Source: Owenweeksia hongkongensis DSM 17368 (GTDB taxonomy: Bacteria > Bacteroidota > Bacteroidia > Flavobacteriales > Schleiferiaceae). Taken from it: a DNA stretch of 64,000 bases. Every line of letters begins with the position of its first letter. Position 1 is the first letter of the stretch. The stretch lies in assembly GCA_945865885.1 (NCBI GenBank), contig CAMBEZ010000001.1, positions 124,001-188,000 on the forward strand, given 5' to 3'. The translations under genes were made by a program, and so were the position numbers. The notes beneath the pieces are model-generated. The model saw only the letters and a list, made by a program, of their open reading frames with translations. It made no database searches and was not told where the DNA came from. Positions 53,434 to 61,280 of the stretch are shown in pieces.

Positions 53434-55611
53434 ATGGGTTTGCTCTGGAAATGCTACCAAATGCGCGGTTGGGAGATGATTGACCCCCTTCCTCAAGTGG
53501 ACCAGGCGGTCCTGATTGTTGGCCCGCACACCTCCAATTGGGACTTTCCCCTGGGTTTAGCCATTCGGAACGAATGGAACATCGACCACGCCAAGTTTTT
53601 GGGAAAGCACTCCCTATTTGTTGGACCGTTTGGAACCTGGCTTCGCTCCATCGGGGGCATCCCGGTCAACCGCAAAAGCAAAACCGGCTTGGTGGAGCAA
53701 GTGGTCGCCGCCTTTGCACGAGAGCCGAGGTTTCTATTGGCTTTATCCCCGGAGGGAACTCGTTCGCGCGTGGATCAATTAAAAACCGGATTTCTGGCCA
53801 TCGCAAAAGGCGCCGGCGTACCCATCATCCAAATAGGACTGGATGCGGAGCGCAAGCAAATCAGCGTTTCCGCACCGTGGTGGCCTTCCGGGGACGACGC
53901 CCAGGACCTGCACCGAGCCACTCAGTTTTTTGCCGCACTCAACGGTTACCGCCCGGCTCAGGGGCTGGGACACCTCCGCACCACGGGCGAGGAACCCGTC
54001 TTGTTCGAACAGTTTCACCGCAACGCTGAGCGGCATCCCGGTCGCGTTTTCTTGGACGAGCCAACGGCCAACGGGCGGTTGCAGTTCACCTACCAAGAAG
54101 CTGCAAATTCCGTTCAGCGAACGGTTCGGGCCTTGCATGGTTTGGGCATCGAGCCGGGAGACCGCATCGCCATCCTGGCCAAAAACTCCGCGCATTGGAT
54201 TTTGGCGGACCTCGCCATCAGCGGAGCGGGTGCGGTATCCGTGCCGTTGTACCCCACCACCACGCCAGAAACGGTGTGCAGCTTGTTGGAACATTCCGGT
54301 GCTAAGGCCGTCTTTCTGGGCAAGCTGGACCATCCGGAAGCGCTTTGGGGCGCTCTACCGGCGAATCTTCTGGCCATTCCCTTTCCGAACGCACCCGTGG
54401 CCCCCACCCCGGCGAGCGTGCATTCGTGGAACCAACTGCAAGAAGCACTGCCTGCACCCGTGGTCCCTCCGCAACCGGACGACCTAGCCACCATCATCTA
54501 CACCTCAGGGACCACCGGTCAACCCAAGGGAGTGATGCACCTTCATCGGGGATTTCAGTTTGCCTTCCAAACCGTGCTCCATCATTTTACCCACCTCCGC
54601 AACGAGGTATTTTTCAGCTACCTGCCCATGAGCCACGTAGCGGAGAAAATGTTGGTGAACGCCGGTTCCATCTACCTCTGCGGCCGCGTTCATTTCGTTC
54701 AAAAATTGGAGACGTTCGCCCACGATTTGGCGGCCGCACAACCCACCGTTTTCTTGGCCGTCCCGCGCATTTGGGAGAAGTTCGACGACACGCTGCGTGC
54801 CAAGATTCCGTCTCCCCGTCTCCGCCAATTGCTCGCGCCCTTACTCCGCAAACGTTTGGGCCTCAGCCGGGCTCGCTTGGTGTTGAGCGGCGCGTCCAGC
54901 ATCCGTCCATCGCTCTTGGAAAATTTCTCCCGGCTGGGGATCACCATTCAAGAGGTGTACGGCATGACGGAAAACCTGGGCATCACCACCGTCAACTTTA
55001 CCGGCCGCGTGCATGTGGGAACCGTGGGTCAAGCGTTCGACGGTGTGGACGTACGAACGAGTTCGGAAGGAGAGATCCAAGTGCGCTCGGGTGCGAATAC
55101 CGTCGGATACTACCGGGAACCGCTAGTGACGGCGGAACTCTACGACGGTGATTTTTTGCGAACGGGGGATCTGGGGCATCAAGACCAAGACGGTTACTGG
55201 ACCCTGACCGGCCGAATCAAGGACCAGTTCAAAACCTCCAAGGGCAAGTTCGTCATGCCCATCGCGCTGGAGAACGAACTTTTGGAATCCCCTTCTGTAG
55301 CGCAATGCTGTGTGGTGGGCGAAGGCCTCCACCAACCCTTTGCGTTGGTGGTGCTCACCCCGGAATCACGCGCTCAGGAGGGTCCGGAATTGGCCGTGGA
55401 ACTGGGCCGATGGCTGGATCAAGTCAACGCCAAATTGCCCAGCCACGAAAAACTGCTCTCCATCGTCTCTGTGCCGGAGGAATGGGGGGTGGACAACGGT
55501 TTTCTAACCCCAACCTTGAAAATCAAAAGGGCCCAATTGGAGCACTACTACAAGCCCTTGTTCAACGATTGGCTGAAAGAATCCAGCCCAGTGGTGTTCG
55601 CCCACCGCTAA
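53434..55611 (+). CDS. acyltransferase / long-chain acyl-CoA ligase fusion protein
   Basis: This 725-residue protein joins two enzymes. Residues 1-190 form a PlsC-like glycerolipid acyltransferase with the catalytic His32-x4-Asp37 motif (PHTSNWD) and SPEGTRSR around Glu107. From about residue 200 comes an AMP-forming long-chain fatty-acid ligase with YTSGTTGQPKG (356-366), YGMTEN (509-514) and the C-terminal KDQFKTSKGKFV lysine loop, in the style of FadD15 enzymes. The order and length recall E. coli Aas, but the acyltransferase part belongs to another subfamily. One protein could activate a fatty acid and transfer it to a lipid. There is no internal stop; ATG 53434 is the first plausible start after the tRNA. 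Confidence 0.88.
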   Translation: MGLLWKCYQMRGWEMIDPLPQVDQAVLIVGPHTSNWDFPLGLAIRNEWNIDHAKFLGKHSLFVGPFGTWLRSIGGIPVNRKSKTGLVEQVVAAFAREPRFLLALSPEGTRSRVDQLKTGFLAIAKGAGVPIIQIGLDAERKQISVSAPWWPSGDDAQDLHRATQFFAALNGYRPAQGLGHLRTTGEEPVLFEQFHRNAERHPGRVFLDEPTANGRLQFTYQEAANSVQRTVRALHGLGIEPGDRIAILAKNSAHWILADLAISGAGAVSVPLYPTTTPETVCSLLEHSGAKAVFLGKLDHPEALWGALPANLLAIPFPNAPVAPTPASVHSWNQLQEALPAPVVPPQPDDLATIIYTSGTTGQPKGVMHLHRGFQFAFQTVLHHFTHLRNEVFFSYLPMSHVAEKMLVNAGSIYLCGRVHFVQKLETFAHDLAAAQPTVFLAVPRIWEKFDDTLRAKIPSPRLRQLLAPLLRKRLGLSRARLVLSGASSIRPSLLENFSRLGITIQEVYGMTENLGITTVNFTGRVHVGTVGQAFDGVDVRTSSEGEIQVRSGANTVGYYREPLVTAELYDGDFLRTGDLGHQDQDGYWTLTGRIKDQFKTSKGKFVMPIALENELLESPSVAQCCVVGEGLHQPFALVVLTPESRAQEGPELAVELGRWLDQVNAKLPSHEKLLSIVSVPEEWGVDNGFLTPTLKIKRAQLEHYYKPLFNDWLKESSPVVFAHR

Positions 55612-55614
55612 CCC

Positions 55615-55622
55615 TACCTTTG
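55615..55622 (+). promoter_or_regulatory. -7 promoter box of coaX (leaderless type)
   Basis: TACCTTTG is followed by CAC and then the GTG start. It begins 3 bases after the upstream stop codon. Confidence 0.7.
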
Positions 55623-55625
55623 CAC

Positions 55626-56387
55626 GTGCGACTTTTCATCGACCGCGGCAATACCCGCACCAAGGCAATGCTATTGCCGGCTTCAGTAGCCAGCACGCAG
55701 CCGTCTCTGGAGGCATTGGAGGTCCTCCCCGTGCATTACTTGCCCGCTCAACCGTCCGCGGAGGACTGGAGCCGCATTTTGCCCGACGGCACTGCCCTGG
55801 AGGGGGTGTGGATTTGCGACGCACAAGCCCAACCATCCGCTGCAGCCGAGTGGAGCCCTTTGGCGGAACGAGGTCCTGTATACTGCCTGGAAAATACTAA
55901 AAAACCTCCCTTTCAAGTGGTGTACGGCGGCAACTTGGGTCCGGACCGATTGGCCTTGGCTTGGGCTCTGCAAGCCCTTCAACCCAAAAACGATGCATTG
56001 GCCCTATCCGTCGGTACCTGCCTAACCGTCAACGCCCAGATCCAAGGTGTTTTTCACGGGGGACCCATTTCTCCGGGATTGCACCTGCGTTTGCGTGCCA
56101 TGCACGAACAAACGGCTGCGCTTCCTCTGGCTCAAATTCCCGCGGGACCTGTGGAATGGACAACTCCCGAAAGCACGGAAGGTGCACTGCAGGCAGGAGC
56201 CTTCTACGGTTTGCAAGCTGAAATAAGCGATTGGGTGGAGCGCTGGCGCACGAAATCACCGGAAATAGTTATTTATCTAACCGGTGGGGATGTACCTACT
56301 TTGGCTACTACGCTAAAAAAAGGCATCTTTGCAGCGCCCAAATTGGCCTTTGTCGGTTTGTGGGCCTGGTCCAATGAAGGGAATTAA
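55626..56387 (+). CDS. coaX: type III pantothenate kinase, atypical motif
   Basis: CoaX (253 residues) phosphorylates pantothenate, the first step of coenzyme A synthesis. It has the phosphate loop FIDRGNTRTK (Asp6), GGNLGPDRLA with the conserved Asp107, and GGPISPGLHLRLRAM. The usual D-x-G-T-x-x-T-x-D motif reads SVGTCLTVN (Ser128, Asn136), so both aspartates are replaced. GTG 55626 is fixed by the promoter 3 bases upstream. Its end overlaps the next gene by 14 bases. Confidence 0.85.
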   Translation: MRLFIDRGNTRTKAMLLPASVASTQPSLEALEVLPVHYLPAQPSAEDWSRILPDGTALEGVWICDAQAQPSAAAEWSPLAERGPVYCLENTKKPPFQVVYGGNLGPDRLALAWALQALQPKNDALALSVGTCLTVNAQIQGVFHGGPISPGLHLRLRAMHEQTAALPLAQIPAGPVEWTTPESTEGALQAGAFYGLQAEISDWVERWRTKSPEIVIYLTGGDVPTLATTLKKGIFAAPKLAFVGLWAWSNEGN

Positions 56388-57711
56388 AGTACTCATCTCG
56401 TTCTTAATTGCTGCGTCCGCAGCTTCGGCGTCTGCCCAAGTGCTGGACGTCTCTCCCTATTCGTGGTTCGGTTTGGGGACCCAGACCTCCGGTGTCTCGC
56501 CGGCCCAAGCGCTGCACGGTGGCGGTTCTGCCGCATACCGTTCTCCGCTCTACTTCAATCCTGTTCAGCCGGCCGCTTTGGGGCGTTTGAAGTACACAAC
56601 TTTTGATTTAAGTGGTTCCTACCAGGGGCTGGTGTACCAAAATTCAGACACGTCCTTGACCACCTCAACGGGCGGTTTTCAGCAAGTAAACTTGGCATTT
56701 CCCCTGGCTAAAGGTTTGGCGGCTTCCGCCGGCTTGCAGCCCTACTCGACGGTGGGTTATCAATTGTCAAGCGTCGTAACCCTACCAGATTTTGGGGTAG
56801 CTAAATACACCTACACGGGCAACGGTGGCCTAACGCAAGCCAATTTAGGCCTTGGGTGGTCTCCCGTAAAGTACTTTTCCGTTGGCGTGCGCGGTGCCTA
56901 CCACTTTGGGTCTGTTAAGAAGACAACCCTGTTGGATTTTGGCGACCCCCGCTTCTTAAACATTGGTTCGCGCGAGGAAACGCTTTACCGCGGCTGGCAA
57001 GCTACCGCAGGGGCGCAAGCGGCGTTGCCTCTGGGCAAATGGCTGGATCTGGAGTTGGGCACTACCCAGGCCTTGCGCGCCAACCTGACCGGTGCTCAAA
57101 CCGCCTTGCAGTACTCCTTGCTCAACAACGGATCCGCAGTTCCTACTTACCGAGACACGGCTTGGTCCGTGATTGACACCCCGGGGATGGCGCAACTCCC
57201 TGCGGACCAGCGCTACGGTTTGCGGCTGGTTCGTCGTGCACCCGGATCCAACCTGGATGCTTGGACGTTGGCAATGGAAATCCAACGCACTCGAACCCAA
57301 GACGCATCGTCTTTCTATCCAAACGGCGGTTTTCCGGTCTACCGATACGCCGCCGAATCGCGGACGTGGCGTGTGGGCGCAACCCTGGTTCCGGCGCTTG
57401 CTTTCCCGCAAGGAAGTTGGAAAAACGGTCCGGCCAATTGGGTGTATGCAGCGGGCATCAGTCAAGCCCGAACGGGATTGGTTTTGAATCAGGAAACACT
57501 CACCCGGTGGGTGGGAAGCACCGGTGTTACCATTCCGTTAGGTACGCGCAGTTTTGTGCCCGGCGATGTTAAATTTGCAGCCCTCCATTTGGGCGTTCAG
57601 TGGGAAACCTACGGTACGGCAAAAGCGGGTTTGGTTCGCGAAGACCACCTGCGTGCCGTGTTTGGCCTCACCTTAAACGACCAATGGTTTCAAAAATTCA
57701 AATACCGTTGA
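56374..57711 (+). CDS. outer-membrane beta-barrel protein (unknown)
   Basis: This 445-residue protein has a signal peptide (GIKVLISFLIAASAASASAQ), a GxG-rich N-terminal region (YSWFGLGTQTSGVSPAQALH) and many amphipathic strands ending in WFQKFKYR, with the terminal aromatic residues of outer-membrane barrels. It resembles proteins found between coaX and lptC in other Bacteroidota and loosely the FadL/PorV type. The operon suggests a link to outer-membrane or lipopolysaccharide assembly; no function is established. Confidence 0.75.
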   Translation: MKGIKVLISFLIAASAASASAQVLDVSPYSWFGLGTQTSGVSPAQALHGGGSAAYRSPLYFNPVQPAALGRLKYTTFDLSGSYQGLVYQNSDTSLTTSTGGFQQVNLAFPLAKGLAASAGLQPYSTVGYQLSSVVTLPDFGVAKYTYTGNGGLTQANLGLGWSPVKYFSVGVRGAYHFGSVKKTTLLDFGDPRFLNIGSREETLYRGWQATAGAQAALPLGKWLDLELGTTQALRANLTGAQTALQYSLLNNGSAVPTYRDTAWSVIDTPGMAQLPADQRYGLRLVRRAPGSNLDAWTLAMEIQRTRTQDASSFYPNGGFPVYRYAAESRTWRVGATLVPALAFPQGSWKNGPANWVYAAGISQARTGLVLNQETLTRWVGSTGVTIPLGTRSFVPGDVKFAALHLGVQWETYGTAKAGLVREDHLRAVFGLTLNDQWFQKFKYR

Positions 57712-57796
57712 TTGCTGAATTAGAACAGTTTGTTTACCGGAAAACAATTTAGCACGCTTTTTGTAATCTACCCTGTACCTTAAATACCCATTCCAT

Positions 57797-59212
57797 ATGA
57801 AACGCCTCGTCCTCCTCCTTGCGCTGCTCCCCAGCACCGCTGTCTTTGCTCAGAAAGGACTCTGGGGTGCCACCGAAGTCGATTCCGTGAACTGCTGGCA
57901 GAACTACAACATCTTTGGCTCCAACTACAATTCCAAGTCCTACTTGGAAGCGTACGATGCTTGGTCCTACGTCTACAAGAACTGCCCACAAGTGAAGGAG
58001 AATATCTTCATCTTCGGCCCAACCATTGTTCGGGAAAAAATCAAGGTTACCACGGACGAGAACCAAAAGAAAGCCCTCATCAATCAGTTGATGGAGGTGT
58101 ACGATTTGCGCAACAAATACTTTCCCGGCAAGGAGGCTTTTGTTTTGGGCTCCAAAGCTTACGACTACATTCAATTCTTCCCAGAGGATCCCAAAACCGC
58201 CTACGACTTGTTTCAGCAGGCCATGGAGAATGGTGCAACGGACCTCACTCCCCAACAATTGAATGGATATTTTTTGGCGTCCATCCGCTTGGTAAAAGAC
58301 AAGACCATCGACGTGACTCAGTTGTTTGAGGTGTACAACCAAGTGAACGAAACCTTGGAATTCCACACCGACCGCCTGAACAAGTCCGTTACGGACTTGA
58401 GCGTTGCACGCGATTCCGGGACCTTGGACGTCAAAGGCGAAAAAGAATTGGCGCGCAACGAAAAGTTGTTGGAAGGCTACGACAAGGTAGCCGGCAACAT
58501 CGAGAATTCCATTGCTCCGGTTTTGAGTTGCGATCGTTTGAAGGTGATCTATTCGTCGGAAGCATTTGAAGCCAACAAAACCAACGAAGTTTGGTTGAAG
58601 CGCGCCCTAAAGTTGTTGGCCAAGGAACGCCTGGATGACGCGGGGAACACAGTAGACTGCACCGACAACCCGGTCTACTTTAAGTCTGCGGAGGCCCTGT
58701 ACGCGATGGATCCCGACGCTCAAGCGGCCCGCTCCATGGGTCGATTGGCGGTGGTCAATGAAAAATGGCCCGAGGCTACCAAGTTCTTCACAGATGCCAT
58801 TGCTCTGGAGGTGGATCCGCGCAAAAAATCCGCCGATTACATGCGCCTGGCCAGCATCCAGCAGAAACTGGGTCAGTTGGCTTCTGCCAAGCAAAGCGCC
58901 CTCAAGGCAGCGAACTTGAACAAGGAAGACGGTCGTCCTTACCTGATCATAGCCAGTTTGTACGCCAGCGCGGCAGGTACTTGCGGCGAGAACGTTTTTG
59001 AAAAGAACGCTGTTTACTGGGCCGCGATTGACTTCGCCAGCAAAGCCAAGTCGGTGGATGCGGGGTTGACCAAGCAGGCGGATGCGTTGATTGCGAATTT
59101 CAAGAAAGGCATTCCAGATAAGAGCATTGCCTTCCAGTTCAGCAAGAAAGACGGCGACCGCTACACCATCGGCTGCTGGATCAACGAAACCATCACGGTT
59201 CGTTTTTATTGA
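57797..59212 (+). CDS. secreted TPR-repeat protein
   Basis: This 471-residue protein starts with a signal peptide (MKRLVLLLALLPSTAVFAQ) and contains TPR-like repeats (KSYLEAYDAWSYVYKNCPQV, AARSMGRLAVVNEKWPEATKFFTDAIAL, LASIQQKLGQLASAKQSALKAA). It belongs to the conserved coaX-to-peptidyl-prolyl-isomerase run of Bacteroidota. The 85-base gap upstream shows no clean -7 box. It overlaps lptC by 4 bases (TTGA). Probably a periplasmic scaffold; the partner is unknown. Confidence 0.8.
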   Translation: MKRLVLLLALLPSTAVFAQKGLWGATEVDSVNCWQNYNIFGSNYNSKSYLEAYDAWSYVYKNCPQVKENIFIFGPTIVREKIKVTTDENQKKALINQLMEVYDLRNKYFPGKEAFVLGSKAYDYIQFFPEDPKTAYDLFQQAMENGATDLTPQQLNGYFLASIRLVKDKTIDVTQLFEVYNQVNETLEFHTDRLNKSVTDLSVARDSGTLDVKGEKELARNEKLLEGYDKVAGNIENSIAPVLSCDRLKVIYSSEAFEANKTNEVWLKRALKLLAKERLDDAGNTVDCTDNPVYFKSAEALYAMDPDAQAARSMGRLAVVNEKWPEATKFFTDAIALEVDPRKKSADYMRLASIQQKLGQLASAKQSALKAANLNKEDGRPYLIIASLYASAAGTCGENVFEKNAVYWAAIDFASKAKSVDAGLTKQADALIANFKKGIPDKSIAFQFSKKDGDRYTIGCWINETITVRFY

Positions 59213-59772
59213 GTTTGAAAAAAGCCGGGATTTCCACGGTGCGAACAGCATGCCTTGCCGGCATGCTGTTCCTGTTTTGGGGCTGTTCCAACGACCAAAA
59301 GGCCGTTGAGGCCCTGGCGCAGTCTTTTGACGGGGCTGTTGTGGAACAGCGCGGATTCCGTGCGGCAGTCTCCCAAGGCGGTCGCCAACAGTTTACGGTA
59401 CACGCAAAGCGAATGGAGCAGTTCACCAAAGCGGAAGTCCCGTACGTTCGGTACTACGATGTGGTGGTGCAGATGAAGAAGATCCCCGGCAAACGCGGGG
59501 CTTGGATGAAAGCAGAACAAGTGGTTCAGCGCCCGGGACAACAGGTTTGGCTTGCGGAGGGTCGAGTGGTGGTTCAGAATCAAGACGGCAATAGATTAGA
59601 AACAGAGTCTATCGTGTGGGATGCCCAAACGGGTCGTATTTTTGGAGAGCGGGCCGTTCGGTTAACGGCTTCAAGTCAAATTCTTACCGGAACGGGATTT
59701 GAAGCAGACGACCGGCTCGAGACGTACACCTTATTCAACGCAGCGGGTCAAATGGACTCCAACAACAAGTGA
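59209..59772 (+). CDS. lptC: LPS export protein LptC (lipoprotein form)
   Basis: LptC (187 residues) passes lipopolysaccharide across the periplasm in the Lpt bridge. Here it carries a lipoprotein signal (TACLAGMLFLFWGCSND), as is common in Bacteroidota, instead of the single membrane helix of E. coli. The beta-jellyroll pattern (FTVHAKRMEQF, WLAEGRVVVQNQDGNRLETESIVWDAQTGRIFGERAVRL) is typical. The TTG start at 59209 overlaps the previous stop (TTGA); TTG 59215 is close. No other lpt gene is in the window. Confidence 0.88.
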   Translation: MSLKKAGISTVRTACLAGMLFLFWGCSNDQKAVEALAQSFDGAVVEQRGFRAAVSQGGRQQFTVHAKRMEQFTKAEVPYVRYYDVVVQMKKIPGKRGAWMKAEQVVQRPGQQVWLAEGRVVVQNQDGNRLETESIVWDAQTGRIFGERAVRLTASSQILTGTGFEADDRLETYTLFNAAGQMDSNNK

Positions 59773-59776
59773 TCGA

Positions 59777-59998
59777 ATGAAGCCAGAATTGATGGGGAAA
59801 ACCATGCGCGTCGTGGAATGGGCATGGGTATTTATTGCCGTGGTTTCGGTTTGGGAAGTGGCCGCCAATTGGTCCACAGACCGTTCCCAGTCTGGTTTGT
59901 TTGCCTTGTTTGGAGTTGGGGCTTTAGTCATGTTTGTGGTTCGACGCAAGCAACGCCAGAAGTTTGAAAGTCGGCACGGGAATAAACCAACCGAATGA
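59777..59998 (+). CDS. small two-helix membrane protein
   Basis: This 73-residue protein has two hydrophobic segments (VVEWAWVFIAVVSVWEVAANW and GLFALFGVGALVMFVVRR) followed by a basic tail RKQRQKFESRHGNKPTE. It sits 4 bases after lptC and overlaps the CNNM gene start by 4 bases (ATGA), so it is a real, coupled gene. No family is recognised. The close linkage to lptC suggests an envelope role. Confidence 0.75.
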   Translation: MKPELMGKTMRVVEWAWVFIAVVSVWEVAANWSTDRSQSGLFALFGVGALVMFVVRRKQRQKFESRHGNKPTE

Positions 59999-61233
59999 CC
60001 GCTGTACTGCTCTTATTGGCGGCACTAGTAGCCTCCGCTTTTTTCTCCGGAATGGAGATCGCTTTTCTCTCCGCCAATCGATTGCAGGTGGAGATAGAGG
60101 CCAAGAAGGGCAGCCTGGCCGGACGCATTTTGCCCTGGTTCTACAGGCGCTCTACCTCATTTATTGCGACCATGCTTTTGGGCAATACCGTGGCGTTGGT
60201 GCTGGTGGGCAATTCAACGGCGCGCCTCCTCAACGAACCGCTTGCGATTCTGGGTTCTCCGTTTGCAGTGGTTGCGGTTCAAACCTTGTTGTCAACGGCC
60301 GTCGTATTGGTTGTAGCAGAGTACATGCCAAAAGCATTTTTCCGGGAGCGTGCCAACGAGTCTTTGCGGGCATTTTCCGGCTTGCTGGCCGCCGTGGTTG
60401 TGGCCCTTTCTCCGGCCGTCTTATTTTTTACGTTGCTCAGCCAGTGGGTGGCTCGGTGGACCGGTAAGAGTGCAGACACCCGCGGTCCAGGTGTTTTTGG
60501 ACGGGCGGATCTAGATTATTTAGTGGGCGAGCATTTGGCAGACTCAGACGGCCCCGTTGAGCCGGAAGTAGAACTTTTCCGCAATGCCCTGGAGTTCGCG
60601 GAAGTACGTCTCAAGGCGTGCATGGTGCCAAGAAATGCTATTGAGGCCGTTTCAGTGGGTACAAATTTGGAACTGTTGCGCGAGCGATTTGTTGCCACCG
60701 GATACAGCAAACTGGTTGTTTACCGCGATTCTGTGGACGATGCGTTTGCGTACGTCCATGCCCATGCACTTTTTCAAAAGCCAAAGTCGCTGGTTTCCGC
60801 CTTGACCCCCGTGGCGTTTTTGCCGGAGACCCTTCTGGCGCATGAGGCTTTTCGTCAATTGGTTGCGTCCAGACGGTCCCTCGCCTTGGTGGTGGATGAA
60901 TTTGGCACGCTGGTGGGCATGGTTACTTTGGAAGATTTGACCGAAGAGTTGTTTGGCGAAATCGAAGACGAGCACGACACGGAGGAGACCACCGAACGCA
61001 TTTTGGGCGAACGCGAGTGGTTGTTTTCAGCCCGCCTGGAAGTTTCCTACCTGAACGATGCGTACAAATTGGACCTCCCGGAGTCCGACGCCTACAATAC
61101 GCTCGGAGGGTTGTTGGTTCACGGGTTGGGGCACCTCCCTGCAGTGGGCGATTCCCTGCGCGTTGACGAGCTGAATTTAATTGCGGCATCTGTTCGAGCG
61201 AATCGTGTAGAAGAAATCCGATTGAAGGGTTAA
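59995..61233 (+). CDS. CNNM/CorC-family membrane protein (second paralogue)
   Basis: This 412-residue protein has the CNNM transmembrane domain (FFSGMEIAFLSANRLQVEIE, AVVLVVAEYMPKAFF), two CBS domains (about residues 195-320) with VVDEFGTLVGMVTLEDLTEELFG, and a C-terminal CorC domain. It may be a Mg2+ or other cation transporter or sensor; the gliding partner GldE of this genome lies separately at 30.5-31.8 kb. The ATG overlaps the previous stop. Confidence 0.9.
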   Translation: MTAVLLLLAALVASAFFSGMEIAFLSANRLQVEIEAKKGSLAGRILPWFYRRSTSFIATMLLGNTVALVLVGNSTARLLNEPLAILGSPFAVVAVQTLLSTAVVLVVAEYMPKAFFRERANESLRAFSGLLAAVVVALSPAVLFFTLLSQWVARWTGKSADTRGPGVFGRADLDYLVGEHLADSDGPVEPEVELFRNALEFAEVRLKACMVPRNAIEAVSVGTNLELLRERFVATGYSKLVVYRDSVDDAFAYVHAHALFQKPKSLVSALTPVAFLPETLLAHEAFRQLVASRRSLALVVDEFGTLVGMVTLEDLTEELFGEIEDEHDTEETTERILGEREWLFSARLEVSYLNDAYKLDLPESDAYNTLGGLLVHGLGHLPAVGDSLRVDELNLIAASVRANRVEEIRLKG

Positions 61234-61238
61234 ACCCT

Positions 61239-61246
61239 TATATTTG
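61239..61246 (+). promoter_or_regulatory. -7 promoter box of the peptidyl-prolyl isomerase gene
   Basis: TATATTTG fits TAnnTTTG, 34 bases before the ATG at 61281, with a TTG near 61222. Confidence 0.55.
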
Positions 61247-61280
61247 CACCCTTAATTTTTCCTTTGTAGCATCCTAGATT

